Shown here: positions 17,978-30,842 of the stretch, piece by piece | Numbering within the stretch: the stretch's first letter is position 1 | Layout of the letters: each line of letters opens with the position of its first letter | Source: Trebonia sp963774945 | Lineage (GTDB): Bacteria > Actinomycetota > Actinomycetes > Streptosporangiales > Streptosporangiaceae | Assembly: GCA_963774945.1 (NCBI GenBank) | Contig: CAVZHA010000007.1 | Location: 434,001 to 498,000, forward strand | Direction of reading: 5' to 3' | Length of the DNA stretch: 64,000 nucleotides | The notes under the pieces: model-generated | Databases searched by the model: none | What the model saw: only the letters and a program-made list of their open reading frames with translations | What the model was told of the DNA's origin: nothing | Made by a program: the position numbers and the translations under genes

Positions 17978-18547
17978 ATGCGCAATGAGGAACGCCTACG
18001 CTGTAGAACGCCTGAGTCCCGCGCTTTCGCGGAGCGCGTACAGCTCGTCATGAATCTGACCGCGCGGCTCAACGGCGTGCCGTTCGATGACCTTGGCGTG
18101 AGGAATTCCCTACTCAGTGAGATTTTCGGCAAGCCTATTCCTGACTCCTTGTCGATCCTGCCGCCCTTCTACTGTGACTACGGCCTCGGGGCTACCTTCG
18201 GCGAGAGGGTGTTCATTAACCAGGGATGCTTCTTCCTTGATTTTGGGGGGATCACGATCGGTCATCGGGTCATGATCGGGCCTCGAGTGACGCTGAGCAC
18301 CGCCGGCCACCCCGTCGAACTCGATGAGCGCTACGACTTCATCACTCACGCCCCGATCGTTATTGAGGACGATGTCTGGATCGGCGCCGCCGCCACAATC
18401 GCACCTGGAGTGACCATCGGTCGTGGCTCAGTTGTTGGGGCGGGCGCTGTCGTGGCGAAAGACGTGCCGGCAATGAGTGTCGTGACGGGAACAAGCATGG
18501 TCGAACGCAGGCGCCTGAAGCCGACTTCCGACGCCGTCTGGGAGTAG
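17978..18547 (+). CDS. Sugar O-acetyltransferase, hexapeptide-repeat type
   Basis: 189 residues, ATG 17978 with GGAG about 11 bases upstream. It has the maltose/galactoside acetyltransferase layout: an N-terminal helical part (RVQLVMNLTARLNG), PPFYCDYGLGATFGERVFIN, then left-handed beta-helix turns FGGITIGHRVMIGPRVTLST and IEDDVWIGAAATIAPGVTIG. The catalytic His lies in TAGHP. It transfers acetyl from acetyl-CoA to a sugar hydroxyl. Lower GC and the palindrome upstream suggest separate regulation, perhaps recent transfer. It stands alone between MmcQ/YjbR and the DUF222 gene. Confidence 0.87.
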   Translation: MRNEERLRCRTPESRAFAERVQLVMNLTARLNGVPFDDLGVRNSLLSEIFGKPIPDSLSILPPFYCDYGLGATFGERVFINQGCFFLDFGGITIGHRVMIGPRVTLSTAGHPVELDERYDFITHAPIVIEDDVWIGAAATIAPGVTIGRGSVVGAGAVVAKDVPAMSVVTGTSMVERRRLKPTSDAVWE

Positions 18548-18593
18548 GCAAAGGCCAATACGGCGGCGCCCACCTGAGGACGCACCGGCCTGG

Positions 18594-20944
<2,351 letters not shown>

Positions 20945-21384
20945 CGGGGAGGCCTGCGCCGGAGGGGCCGGGGGCGCCCGGGCCCGGTTGCGGGCCGGCG
21001 GGGCCGTCGTGCTCTGGGTCTTGGCCCGGGTGCTGTTCCATCAGGTTTCCCCCTCCCGATGACTTTTAAGTTGATACTCGAATTCTAATCCCTTTTAGGT
21101 ATGACTGCTGCGGATAGAGGCTTACCTAATGGCCACACTTATGTAACCGGCTCCCCTGAACTGGTCAGCAGCGGCTGCCGGGACGGACGGACGATTGCGG
21201 GACGCCAAGCCTGATCGGCTGCTCGAGGGTCCACGCCGGGTTGGCGAACGAATCCTCGACGTGTGGACGAGCGGGTCCTCGCCGTTAGCTAGCCATGCAT
21301 GAACTGGCTCGCCGTGCATTGAACGCGTGGGCCGCCTGCGTCGCGGCTTTGTTAGCCGTGTTGAGCTGACCGGAAATACAGATC
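20945..21384. other. Intergenic region between the DUF222 and GH15 genes
   Basis: 440 bases without a gene I can support. Positions 21060-21130 are AT-rich (GTTGATACTCGAATTCTAATC) and hold the DUF222 promoter, with TTAGGTA (21095-21101) and TACCTAA (21123-21129) as an inverted pair. The rest is downstream of the GH15 stop; short repeats GCCATGCATG and GCCGTGCATT near 21293-21325 are visible. No remnant domain was recognised. Confidence 0.4.
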
Positions 21385-23262
21385 TCAGCCGGGGAGCACG
21401 CCCGCGCCGTGGTCGAGCTGGTGGTCGAGGTTGACGGCGGCGCTGATCAGGGCCAGGTGGCTGAACGCCTGCGGGAAGTTGCCGAGCTGCTCGCCGGTGG
21501 CTGCCGATCTCCTCGGAGTACAGGCCGAGGTGGTTGGCGTAGGTGTGCATCTTCTCGAAGGTCACCACGCCCTCGTTCAGCCGCCCGGCCCGGGCGAGGG
21601 TGTCGACGTACCAGAAGGTGCAGAGCGAGAACGTGCCCTCGTTGCCCGCCAGCCCGTCCGGCGAGGCGCTCGGGTTGTAGCGGTAGACGAGGCTGTCGGA
21701 GACCAGCTCCCGGTCGATCGCCTGCAGGGTCGACAGCCACATCGGGTCCTTCGGCGCGATGAAGCCCTGCTGCGGCATCATCAGCAGCGACGAGTCGAGC
21801 ACCTCGCTGCCGTAGAACTGGGTGAAGCCGCCGATCCTCGGGTTCCACCCCTTCTCGAAGACCTGGTTGTAGATCGCGTCCCGCTCCGTCCGCCAGCGGA
21901 ACAGGTCGGCCGGGCGGGCCCTGCTGGTCGCCATCTTGATCGCCACGGTCGAGCGCGACCCAGCTCTGGATGCGGCCGTAGACGAAGTCCTTGCGCCCGC
22001 CGCGGGTCTCCCAGATCCCCTCGTCGGGCTGGTCCCAGTGCTCGCACAGCCAGTCGATCAGGCTGGCGATCTCCAGCCAGTTCTGGTGGCCGGTCTGCAC
22101 GCCGCGTCTGGTCGGCGAGGAACATCGCGTCCATCATCTCGCCGTAGATGTCGAGCTGAAGCTGGTCGGCGGCGCCGTTGCCGATCCGCACCGGGCGGGA
22201 GCCGCGCCAGCCCTCGAAATGGTCGAGCGTGACCTCGGTCAGGTCGGAGCTGCCGTCGACCCGGTACATGATCTTCAGCGGCCCGGAGACGTCGCCCGCC
22301 TGCTCGGCCGCCCGGTCGCGGAGCCAGTCGCCGAACGCCATCGCCTCCTCGGTGAAGCCGAGGCCGAGCAGCGCGTAGATCGAGAACGAGCCGTCCCGAA
22401 TCCAGGTGTACCGGTAGTCCCAGTTCCGCTCGCCGCCGACCTGCTCCGGCAGCGCGGCGGTCGGGGCGGCCACGATGCCGCCGGTCGGCGCGTAGGTCAT
22501 GAGCTTGAGGGTCAGCGCCGAGCGGACCACCATCTCGCGCCAGCGCCCCCGGTAGGTCGAGCCGGACAGCCAGCTGCCGCCAGAACTCGACCGTCTCGTC
22601 GTGCAGCCGGTGCATGTCGTCGGAGTGCAGCCGACGGGGCGGGCCGCCGTTCGACTCCAGGATCACGCCCCACACCTGACCCGCGTGCAACGTGCGGGTG
22701 ATGCGGAGCCCGCCCCCGTCGGTCGGCTTCATCTCGGTGCCCTGCTCGTCGAGCGAGCTGGACGGATGAGCCGGCGACGTGCAGCGTCAGCCCGGCGACC
22801 GGGCCCCCCTGCACGGCCGGGGTGAAGGTGGCGCCGTCCTGGGTCACGCCGACCGTGTGCCTCGAGCGGGCGTAGTCGAACCCCGGCTGCAGGTCGACCA
22901 CGAACCGCATCGTGCCCCGGACCACTCGCAGCTGCCGGACGATGCGGTGCCGGTCGGTGACGCGCTTGCCCGCGATCGGCATGAAGTCGTGCAGCTCGCC
23001 GACGCCGTCCGGGCGTCATGAACCGGGTGACGAGCACCGCCGTGTCCGGCAGGTACAGCTGCTTGGTGACGTAGTCCCCGCGTTCAGGCGAGATCTTGAA
23101 GTAGCCGCCCTTGTCCGCGTCGAGCAGCGACGCGAACACGCTGGGCGAGTCGAACCGGGGACAGCAGAACCAGTTGATCGCGCCGTCGGTGGTCACCAGG
23201 GCGGCGGTCTGCAGGTCGCCGATCATTCCGTGATCGCTGATGTTCGGGTAGCGCTCAGTCAC
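21385..23262 (-). CDS. Glycoside hydrolase family 15 (glucoamylase/trehalase-like), heavily frame-disrupted
   Basis: Hydrolyses alpha-glucosidic bonds (glucoamylase or trehalase activity). ATG 23262 gives YPNISDHGMIGDLQTAALVT, then TDGAINWFCCPRFDSPSVFA, the standard N-terminus of bacterial GH15. An N-terminal beta domain follows (MRFVVDLQPGFDYARSRHTV). The catalytic (alpha/alpha)6 domain has ERNWDYRYTWIRDGSFSIYA, DIYGEMMDAMF, DEGIWETRGGRKDFVYG (first acid Glu), GFTQFYGSEVLDSSLLMMP, and a final SLCTFWYVDTLARAGR then GLYSEEIG with the second Glu. The end reads LDHQLDHGAGVLPG. Frame changes occur near 23010, 22765, 22565, 22105, 21955 and 21505. About 620 residues in total, normal for the family. 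As written it cannot make the enzyme. Confidence 0.82.
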
Positions 23263-23308
23263 GCACCGATGATTGCAGACCCGCCCGCCCCATGCGGCAC
23301 AGCCCTGG

Positions 23309-25257
23309 TCAGAGTTCGTACTGGGATGCCTGCAGCGTGTACAGCTCCGCGTACTGGCCGCCGAGGCCGAGCAGCTCCGCGTGCGTCCCCGTCTCGATCA
23401 CCGCGCCGTGGTTGAGCACGTAGATCCGGTCGGCGTGCCGGACCGAGGCCAGCCGGTGGGTGATGATCAGCACCGTGCGGTCCTGCGCGAGCGTCCGCAG
23501 CGAGGAGAACAGCGCGTACTCGGCCCGCGCGTCCAGCGCGGCGGTCGGCTCGTCCATGATCAGCAGCGGCGCGGTCCGGTAGATGCCGCGCGCGGCCGCG
23601 ATCCGCTGCCACTGGCCGCCGGACAGCTCGGCCCCGTCCTTGAACTCGCGCGCGAGCAGCGTGTCGTAGCCCTTCGCGAGCTCGCTGATCACCGTGTCGG
23701 CCCCGGACGCGGTGACGGCGGCGGTCAGCAGCAGCGTCGTCGAGCGTCCGGCCCATGGTGATGTTGTCGCGGACCGACAGCGGCCAGTTCCCGTGGTCCT
23801 GGGCGATCACCGCGATCTGCTCGCGCAGCGGCTCGCCGTCCACGTCGGTGATCGAGACCTCGTCCCAGCGGACGGTCGCCGGCCGACGGCCGGTACAGCC
23901 CGGCCAGGATCTTGGCCAGGGTGGTCTTGCCCGACCCGTTCTCGCCGACGAGGGCGATCACCTCGCCCCGGTTGATCTCGATGCGAGACGTCGCGCAGGG
24001 CCGGGGTGTCCGCGCCGGGGTAGGAGAACGTCACCCCGTCGGCGGTGATCCGGGAGAACTCGGCCGGGGCGGGGACCGTGCCCGCGGCCGGGATCCGGTC
24101 GGCCGCGTCGGCGCAGAAGGCGAGGTAGTCGGAGAAGTACAGGCCCTCTTCGTAGCACTGGTTGACGGCGAACATCAGCTGCTGGATCGATCCGGCGGCC
24201 GACCGCAGCGCCAGCACGGCGGTGCCCGCGACCGAGAGCGGCAGCGCGCCCGCAGGCGAGCAGGGCGCCCAGCGTCGCGTAGACCCCGACGGTCGCGACC
24301 CCGCTCATCGCGCTCGCCAGCACCTGGGTGACCGTCCGCTGCCTGGCCGCGGTGAGCTCGGCCTCCCGCGCGTAGGCGGCCAGCCGCGCGACCCGCCCGA
24401 GCAGGAACGACCGCAGCGTGAACGACCGCAGCTCGGCGGCCGTCTGGCGGCGGGCGATGAGGTTGGCCAGGATGTACTTGCGCCGGTAGGAGTCGACCAG
24501 CGCGAACCGGGTCACGTACCTGATCCTGGCCGACCGGACCGCCGCCCACGCGCCCGGCAGCTGCGCCAGCAGCACCACCACGACCAGGATCGGCTGCAGC
24601 ACCCCGAGCACCACCGCGGCCGAGCCGAGCCCGGCGAACGCGGTCACGAAGTTGATCACGTTGTTGACGACCATTGACGCCGGACTGGACCCCGCGGATC
24701 TGCGCCCGCTCCATGTGGTCGTGGAAGTCGGGGTCGTCGAACGCGGCCAGCTCCACCTGCGAGGTCAGGTCGTACAGCCGCACCTCGACGAACTGGTCCA
24801 CCATCGGCTCGAGCCGCGCCTGCGCCCAGCCGGCCGCGGCCGCGATCCCGGACCGGGCGGCCGTCGCTGCCGCCACCAGGATCAGCGACGGCAGGGCGGC
24901 CCGGACCCGGTGCGGCGTCGGCCCGGCCGCGAACAGCGCCTCGAGCACCCCGGTGGTCGCGTACAGCGCGTACCCGCCGGCGACGCCGGAGACCAGGTTC
25001 AGCCCGATCGTCACCGCGGTGTCGAACGGGCTGGCCGACCAGCCGAGCCGGATCGCCTGCCCGACCAGCCCGGGGAACCGCCGCGCGACGTCGCGGAACC
25101 CGACCGTCGCCATCCGCTGGTCGTACTGCCGCCAGTAGTGCGCGGTCAGTTCCGCGGTCTCCTGGTCGGCCGTCGCCTGGTCGGTGCCGTACGGCCCCGC
25201 CGCATCGCGTCCCGCCCGGCCCCGACCCGGCCGCCGCAGCCGCCGCCCCATCACCAT
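23309..25257 (-). CDS. ABC exporter, fused permease and ATPase (frame-disrupted)
   Basis: Half-transporter of about 640 residues. Membrane part: FDTAVTIGLNLVSGVAGGYA, LPSLILVAAATAARSGIAAA, VVNNVINFVTAFAGLGSAAV, LGVLQPILVVVVLLAQLPGA. ATPase part: SRITADGVTFSYPGADTPAL, Walker A GENGSGKTT, AVIAQDHGNWPLSVRDNITM, signature LSGGQWQRIAAARG, Walker B LLIMDEPTAALDARAE and H-loop IITHRLASVRHADRI. Frame changes occur near 24675, 24250, 23985, 23890 and 23735. The domain order (TM then NBD) marks an exporter of lipids, peptides or drugs. It lies 46 bases before the GH15 start on the same strand. Confidence 0.85.
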
Positions 25258-25479
25258 GTACCCAGTATGTCCGGATACCGGGTAATTGGACTAACGGATA
25301 TGCCCGGCATAAACCGGGCAGACCGACGCTCGGAATTATTGAGCGACAAACGTTCCGGGAAACCCATACAAACGTCGCGCAATGATTTCAATGCGGAGCG
25401 GCGCGCGCCGCTCCTTGCTGTTATCCGAGACGGGGCCTGGAGGGTGGGGCTCACGGAGGTGGGCGGGGTCCCGGACGGG

Positions 25480-25695
25480 GGTCAGGGCGGGCCGAGGGGT
25501 CAGGGCGGGCCGAAGGGTCAGGGCGGGCCGAAGGGTCACGGCAGGGACGAAGGGTCACGGCAGGGACGAAGGGTCACGGCAGGGACGAAGGGTCGGGGCG
25601 GGGCGAAGGGTCGGGGCGTGACCAGAGGTCGGGGCGTGACCAGAGGTCGGGGCGTGACCAGAGGTCGGGGTGGGGCGAAGGGTGGGGGCGGGGCG
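25480..25695. repeat. Minisatellite array of 17-19-bp units
   Basis: Three related unit types in blocks on the plus strand: about three of GGTCAGGGCGGGCCGAA type, three of GGGTCACGGCAGGGACGAA and three of GGTCGGGGCGTGACCAGA, then decayed G-rich units. It lies in the 459-base gap between the GNAT stop (25717) and the exporter start (25257). All units share GGTC-x-GGGC with a purine end. The remaining gap 25258-25440 is AT-richer and holds the exporter promoter. Confidence 0.85.
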
Positions 25696-25716
25696 GTCGG
25701 GGCGGTTGCGGGGCGG

Positions 25717-26401
25717 TTACTTTGGTGGCCGGGCGACGATGAAGGTCACGTCGCGGCGGTGCACGAAGCCGAGCGTCTTGTACAGCCTGATCGCGTTGAC
25801 GTTGTCGGCGGCGGCGTGCAGGAATGGCGTCTCGCCGCGGGCGGCGATGCCGGCCGCGACCGCGCGGGTCAGCCGGGCGGCGAAGCCGTGGCCGCGCCAC
25901 CCCTCGTCGGTGCAGACGGCGCTGATCTCGGCGAAGCCGGGCGGGCGCATCCGCTCCCCCGCCATCGCCACCAGCCTGCCGTCGCGGCGCAGGCCCAGGT
26001 AGCCGCCGAGCTCGACCGTCCGGGGCAGGAACGGCCCGGGCTTGGTCCGAGCGGTCAGCTCGACCATCTCCGGGGCGTCGGCCGAGCTCAGCGGCATCGC
26101 CTCCGGATCGTCGGCCGGGTCGAGATCCTCCGCCACCAGTCTGCACGCCCTCGCGCGCGAAAAGGACCTCCCAGCCGGCCGGCGGGACCGCGGCGGGACC
26201 GACGAACAGCAAACCCTGGCCCGATCCGGCCAATCCGGCGGCGTCGGCCCAGTCGGCGGCCGACGGACGGTCGGGCAGCCCGGTGAACGGCGAGACGTCC
26301 GGCTGGTACCTGACCGCGTTCCCGTGCCGGACCGCGAACGACGCCTGCGGGCCGGTCAGCGCCGCGAACACCGGGTTATCGAGCGGGTGCCTGTCTTCCA
26401 C
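25717..26401 (-). CDS. GNAT-family N-acetyltransferase (one frame change)
   Basis: About 228 residues when the change near 26145 is bridged. The N-terminal half (NPVFAALTGPQASFAVRHGN) is the shielding domain of FR47-like acetyltransferases. The C-terminal half is a full GNAT fold: MVELTARTKPGPFLPRTVEL, GRLVAMAGERMRPPGFAEIS, AVCTDEGWRGHGFAARLTRA with the acetyl-CoA loop RGHGFA, and NVNAIRLYKTLGFVHRRDVT. Substrate unknown. Confidence 0.83.
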
Positions 26402-26454
26402 AGCGGCAACGTTACCCGGGCTAACGAACTGGCCGTGGCCAGCCAGAGTCGCCC

Positions 26455-26474
26455 GGGACCGTTCGGGATGACGG
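26455..26474 (-). repeat. Dispersed 3'-end element, copy 2
   Basis: GGGACCGTTCGGGATGACGG, preceded by AGAGTC (26445-26450). It lies 17 bases past the stop of the fused LivHMG gene and is oriented like the other two copies. Confidence 0.6.
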
Positions 26475-26491
26475 TTGGGAGCTTTTGATCC

Positions 26492-29248
26492 TCAGAGAAT
26501 CCCTTCCGGTGAGTCGGCGGTGGTGCCGGTCAGGGCCGCGTCGGTGATGTCGTCGCCGAGGTAGGCGGCGATCACCGTCGGGTCCTTCCGGACCGCCTCC
26601 GGGGTGCCCTCGGCGATGACCTTGCCGAACTCGAGCACCACGACCCGGTCGCAGATGCCGAGCACGAGGCCCATGTCGTGCTCGATCAGCAGCATCGACT
26701 GGCCCGCGTCGGCCAGCCGCCTGAGGGTGACCCCGAGCTCCTCGCTCTCGGCCGTGTCGAGCCCGGCCGCGGGCTCGTCCAGGCACAGCAGCGACGGCTT
26801 GGCGACCAGCGCGCGGGCGACGCCGACGAGCTTGCGCTGGCCGGACGAGAGCTGGGTCGGCATCGCCTCGGCGGCCCAGTCCATCCCCACCAGCGCCAGC
26901 GTCTCCTTGGCGACGTCCTCGCTGGCGGTTCCCTCGCGGACCGCGACGGTGAGGTTCTCGGCCACGTTGAGGTCGTCGAATAGCTCGGTCGACTGCCAGG
27001 TCCTGGTCAGGCCCTCGCCCGCCCGCACGTAGGGCGGCTGGCCGTGCAGGTCCCGCTCGCCCAGCTTGACCGTGCCGGTCGCCGTCACGAACCCGGAGAC
27101 GGCGTCGATGAGCGTGGTCTTGCCCGCCCCGTTGGGGCCGATGAGGCCGACCAGCTCGCCCTGCTTGACGTCGAGGGACACGTCCGACAGCGCGTGCACG
27201 CCGCCGAACCGGACCGACAGGCCCTCGACGGTGAGCGCGGCCGGTACCCCGGACAGATCCGGGCGGTCGGTCCGCGGCGTGATCCGCATCCGGGTAGAGG
27301 CGTCGACGTCGGGCGCGTGCACGTCCGGCCGCTTGTGCGTCCGCCGGTAGATGTCGCCCGCCACCCCGGACGGGTTCTGCAGCAGGGTGAAGATGAGGAT
27401 GACCCCGCCGAAGAGCTGGAACCAGTTGCCGTTGAGGCCGAACCAGACCAGCAGCGCCTGCGGTATCAGCCCGCCCGCCGAGACCAGGCCGGCGAAGATC
27501 GCGCCGGAGATGAGCGTGATGCCGCCCGCGTAGGCGAACGCGATCAGCGAGAGCGCGATGATCACGTCGTACTGGTTCTCGCTGACCGAGCCGAAGTCGA
27601 ACGCGTAGAGCACCCCGGCCACCCCGGCGATGAACGCGGCGATGGTGAACGCGTACAGCTTCACCGTGCGCGGGTTGACCGCCGCCGCGGCCGCCGCCCG
27701 CTCGTTGGACCGGACGGCGAGCATCCGCTGGCCGAGCCTGCCCCGGCGGATGAAGCCGACCATCACGCACAGCAGCACGCAGCAGGCCAGCGCGACCCAG
27801 CCGAACACCGGCGAGGGCACGTTGCCGTCGATGCCGCGGAAGCCGGCGTTGGTGCCGAGATCGAGGCCGAACAGCTTGAGCTCGGGCACCCCGGAGCCGG
27901 TCGAGCCGCCGCCCCAGGTGGTGTTGGTGAAGCCGAAGTTCTGGATCGCGACCGCGCCCGCCAGCGTCACCACCGCCAGCGACACCCCGCGCACCCGCAC
28001 CGCCGAGAACGCGGTGATCACCCCGATCGCGACCGCGACGGCGATGCCGATCAGCGCGTCGAACGGGAACGGGATGTGGAAGTTCTCCGCCATGTGGCTG
28101 ACGGTGAACCCGGACACGCCCGCCAGCGCGAGCTGGATGACGGAGATCTGACCCACGTACCCGGTGATCACCACCAGCGACAGCGCCATGATCGCGCCGA
28201 TCAGCGTGTTGATCAGTGCGCCGCGGAAGTCGTAGGGGAAGATGACGAGCAGGATCGCGCCGGCGATGGCGCAGATCAGCGCGGTCCGCCACAGGTGCTG
28301 CGGGCGCGGCGCCTCCGGCAGCCGCCGCTCGACCAGCTCGCCCCGGCGGGGGATCCGCGCGCCGCGCCAGAACAGCACCCCGATGATGATCAGGAACGCC
28401 AGCAGGTCGGTGACCCCCGGCAGCGCGACCCCGCCGGACATCGGGAACCACGACTGCGAGGACGCGTAGGCGATGATCGAGTACAGGATGGAGATGCCGA
28501 AGGCGGACGCGGTGGCGATCCAGAACGAGGTGAAGGAGGCCAGCAGCGCGGCCGCCAGGGCCGGGATGATCTGCAGTGGCAGCGTCTCCGGGTCGAGCTG
28601 GGTGATCGAGGCCGCGAGGATGCCGACCGCGCCCGCCAGCAGCGACGACACCAGCGTGTTGATGAACGCGATGCGGACCGGCGACAGGCCGCCGAGCATC
28701 GCGGCGGACTCGTTCTCCGAGGACGCCCGGGTAGCGAGGCCGAACCTGGTCCACTTGAAGACGGCCCACAGCGCGATCGTGACCACGATGATCAGCCCGG
28801 TGAGGATGAACAGGTCCACCCCGACCGGCGCGCCGAGCAGCTCGATCCCGTTCAGCGGCAAGATCGTCGGCTCCGGCTCGGGCGTGGTGCCAAACGCGAT
28901 CAGGCACGCCGCCTGCGCGATCAGCAGCACCCCGAGCGAGGACATCAGCCGGGCCAGCGGCGAGGAGGTGCGCAGCGGGCGGAAGACCGCGAACTCGACC
29001 AGCGCCCCGCACGCCACCACGAACAGCAGGCTGAGCGGCAGCGCGGCCGCCATCGGCAGCGTCGCGATCTTGCCGGTGGTCAGCGACCAGTAGGCGTAAC
29101 CGCCGAGCATCGCCATGGCGCCGGTCGCGAGGTTGATGACCCCCGACCCTCGGAAGGTAAGCACCACGCCGAGCGCGATCCCGGCGATGATGACGCCGGA
29201 GCCGAGGCCGAGCAGGATGTCCAGCAATATTTCTTCCACTGCGGTCAT
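26492..29248 (-). CDS. Fused branched-chain-amino-acid-type ABC transporter: LivH + LivM + LivG
   Basis: 918 residues in one open frame, ATG 29248. GTG 29239 with AAGGA nine bases upstream is an alternative start. Residues 1-300 are a LivH permease (IIAGIALGVVLTFRGSGVIN, RLMSSLGVLLIAQAACLIAF, RASSENESAAMLGG). Residues about 330-625 are a LivM permease (ALSLVVITGYVGQISVIQLA, FSAVRVRGVSLAVVTLAGAV, RMLAVRSNERAAAAAAVNPR). Residues about 665-918 are a LivG ATPase: Walker A GPNGAGKTT from 704, signature LSSGQ at 800-804, Walker B LLCLDEPAAGLD near 817-828, H-loop His near 857. Normally these are three genes. With the binding protein (29435-30784) and divergent LivF (32392-33108) it completes a HAAT importer. 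Confidence 0.93.
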   Translation of the reverse strand: MTAVEEILLDILLGLGSGVIIAGIALGVVLTFRGSGVINLATGAMAMLGGYAYWSLTTGKIATLPMAAALPLSLLFVVACGALVEFAVFRPLRTSSPLARLMSSLGVLLIAQAACLIAFGTTPEPEPTILPLNGIELLGAPVGVDLFILTGLIIVVTIALWAVFKWTRFGLATRASSENESAAMLGGLSPVRIAFINTLVSSLLAGAVGILAASITQLDPETLPLQIIPALAAALLASFTSFWIATASAFGISILYSIIAYASSQSWFPMSGGVALPGVTDLLAFLIIIGVLFWRGARIPRRGELVERRLPEAPRPQHLWRTALICAIAGAILLVIFPYDFRGALINTLIGAIMALSLVVITGYVGQISVIQLALAGVSGFTVSHMAENFHIPFPFDALIGIAVAVAIGVITAFSAVRVRGVSLAVVTLAGAVAIQNFGFTNTTWGGGSTGSGVPELKLFGLDLGTNAGFRGIDGNVPSPVFGWVALACCVLLCVMVGFIRRGRLGQRMLAVRSNERAAAAAAVNPRTVKLYAFTIAAFIAGVAGVLYAFDFGSVSENQYDVIIALSLIAFAYAGGITLISGAIFAGLVSAGGLIPQALLVWFGLNGNWFQLFGGVILIFTLLQNPSGVAGDIYRRTHKRPDVHAPDVDASTRMRITPRTDRPDLSGVPAALTVEGLSVRFGGVHALSDVSLDVKQGELVGLIGPNGAGKTTLIDAVSGFVTATGTVKLGERDLHGQPPYVRAGEGLTRTWQSTELFDDLNVAENLTVAVREGTASEDVAKETLALVGMDWAAEAMPTQLSSGQRKLVGVARALVAKPSLLCLDEPAAGLDTAESEELGVTLRRLADAGQSMLLIEHDMGLVLGICDRVVVLEFGKVIAEGTPEAVRKDPTVIAAYLGDDITDAALTGTTADSPEGIL

Positions 29249-29434
29249 TCCTTGACGATGGTCGGGGAAAGATCAAAATCAGTTGTCCGAACGGACCGTT
29301 GCTTCGCCTTGGTCGGCTTTACTGCTCGCCGTACCGGGAAGACGCGGCGGCGCGCCACGGCGGCGGGGTTGCCTCCCGTCGCCGCGGCGCGGCCGCTGTC
29401 AGCGCGTGCTCAGTCTTCGCGATCAGTCTCGCGA

Positions 29435-30784
29435 TCAGGAGGACGGGGTAACCGGCTGGAGCCAGCCCGCCACCTTCGTGAACACGTTCTTACCCATGTA
29501 CTCGAAGAACTGCGCCCGGTCGTTGCAGACCGCGGGCGCGGTCGAGAACGAACCGCAGTCGAGGGCCGGGGCGCCGAGGGCCTGCGGGCCCTTGAACGCC
29601 TTGGCCGCCGTCTCGATGCTGGCCGGCGAGATGTTGGCGTAGCCGACCTGGTTGAGGATCTTGTCCACGGTCAGGAGCTCGCCGAAGTTCACGATCACCC
29701 ACGGGTCGACCGCGTTGCCCGGGGTGGTGTACTTCTTCGTGACCGCCTCGTAGGCGGGCATGCCCGGGTCGGTCGGGTCGCCGTAGTTCGAGCTGGCGAT
29801 CGAGTACGTCCACTTGGGGAAGTCGCCGAGGCCCTTGATGACGGTGCCGCTGAGGCACAGCGGGGCGGAGACGATCTTCTTCGGGTCGGTGATGTTGAGC
29901 GCGGTGAGCGCCTTGGCCAGGTTCACGCAGGACGCGGCGTCGGCGTACGGGACCACCATGCCGGCCGACTGCGCGTGGCCGGCCACCAGGTACTGGGTCA
30001 GGCTGGTGGCGGTCTCCGGGTAGCCCTCCATGGTGACCGTGACGCCGGCCGCCTGCAGGCCCTTCTGGATCGCCTGGGCGCCGGGGATGATGCCCGGGTT
30101 CTGCGGGTAGATGACCGTCGCGGTCTTGGCGCCGATCTGGTTCGCGTAGGTGCCCATCGGGCCGAGCACGTGCGTCGCGTCGCCGAAGAGGATGAACGCG
30201 TTCTTCGAGACCGCGTCGAACGGGGTGACGGCCACGCCGTCGATCACCGGCACCTGGCCGTTGACCGCGGCCAGCAGCGACTGCGCGCCGACCGCGACGC
30301 CGCCGGTGGCGATCAGCGGGACCTTGGCCGCGAGGAGCTGCTGCGCGCAGGAGGTGCCCTGCTGCTCGGTCGTGGTGAAGCAGGTGTCGAGCTTGAGCGG
30401 GTGGCCGTCGACGCCGCCGAGCTCCTTGTTGATGTAGGTGACCGCCATCTGCGCGCCGACGGTGGCCAGCGGTCCTGGCGGGTTGGCGTCGCCCTGCTCG
30501 TTGACGTAGCCGATGGTGACCGGGGGCAGCGAGCTGTCGGCCGGGCCCGACTTGCCGCCGACGTAGGACAGGTAGTTGGTCACCGACGTGCCGGCCTGGG
30601 CCGTTCCCGACGCGGCGGCGGCGGGCGAGGACGCCGGCGACGACGCGGCGGCGCTGGGGCTCGTGCTGCTCGGCGCGGACGAGCTCGAACTGGAGCTTGA
30701 GCTACAGCCGGCTATCGTCAGCGCCGCCGCGGCGACCGCGACGGCGCCGGCGTAGCCGGCTCTTCTATAGGTGCGCAACTTCAT
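29435..30784 (-). CDS. HAAT-family ABC substrate-binding lipoprotein (system 1)
   Basis: 449 residues, ATG 30784 with GGGAGGA just upstream. The signal peptide has lipobox TIAGC, followed by a Ser/Pro/Ala linker. The periplasmic-binding-protein type I fold reads PPVTIGYVNEQGDANPPGPL, QMAVTYINKELGGVDGHPLK, TSCAQQLLAAKVPLIATGG and PYADAASCVNLAKALTALN. It binds the substrate outside the membrane and delivers it to the fused LivHM channel encoded 186 bases downstream. The gap of 58 bases to the MetE-like gene upstream suggests shared transcription. Ligand not predictable. Confidence 0.9.
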   Translation of the reverse strand: MKLRTYRRAGYAGAVAVAAAALTIAGCSSSSSSSSSAPSSTSPSAAASSPASSPAAAASGTAQAGTSVTNYLSYVGGKSGPADSSLPPVTIGYVNEQGDANPPGPLATVGAQMAVTYINKELGGVDGHPLKLDTCFTTTEQQGTSCAQQLLAAKVPLIATGGVAVGAQSLLAAVNGQVPVIDGVAVTPFDAVSKNAFILFGDATHVLGPMGTYANQIGAKTATVIYPQNPGIIPGAQAIQKGLQAAGVTVTMEGYPETATSLTQYLVAGHAQSAGMVVPYADAASCVNLAKALTALNITDPKKIVSAPLCLSGTVIKGLGDFPKWTYSIASSNYGDPTDPGMPAYEAVTKKYTTPGNAVDPWVIVNFGELLTVDKILNQVGYANISPASIETAAKAFKGPQALGAPALDCGSFSTAPAVCNDRAQFFEYMGKNVFTKVAGWLQPVTPSS

Positions 30785-30842
30785 TTCCTCCCGTTTGGAT
30801 ATTTCGATCGCTAACAGTGGCGGGCGATGGACCGCCATGGCG

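Noticed and set aside
25480..25695. Possible CRISPR array
   Set aside because: Units are contiguous with no unique spacers and no cas gene is nearby; it is a minisatellite.
27044..30700. A 1,218-codon open frame on the plus strand
   Set aside because: It is antisense to the fused LivHMG protein and its binding protein. Composition is Arg/Gly/Asp-rich without any domain, as expected of shadow frames in high-GC DNA.
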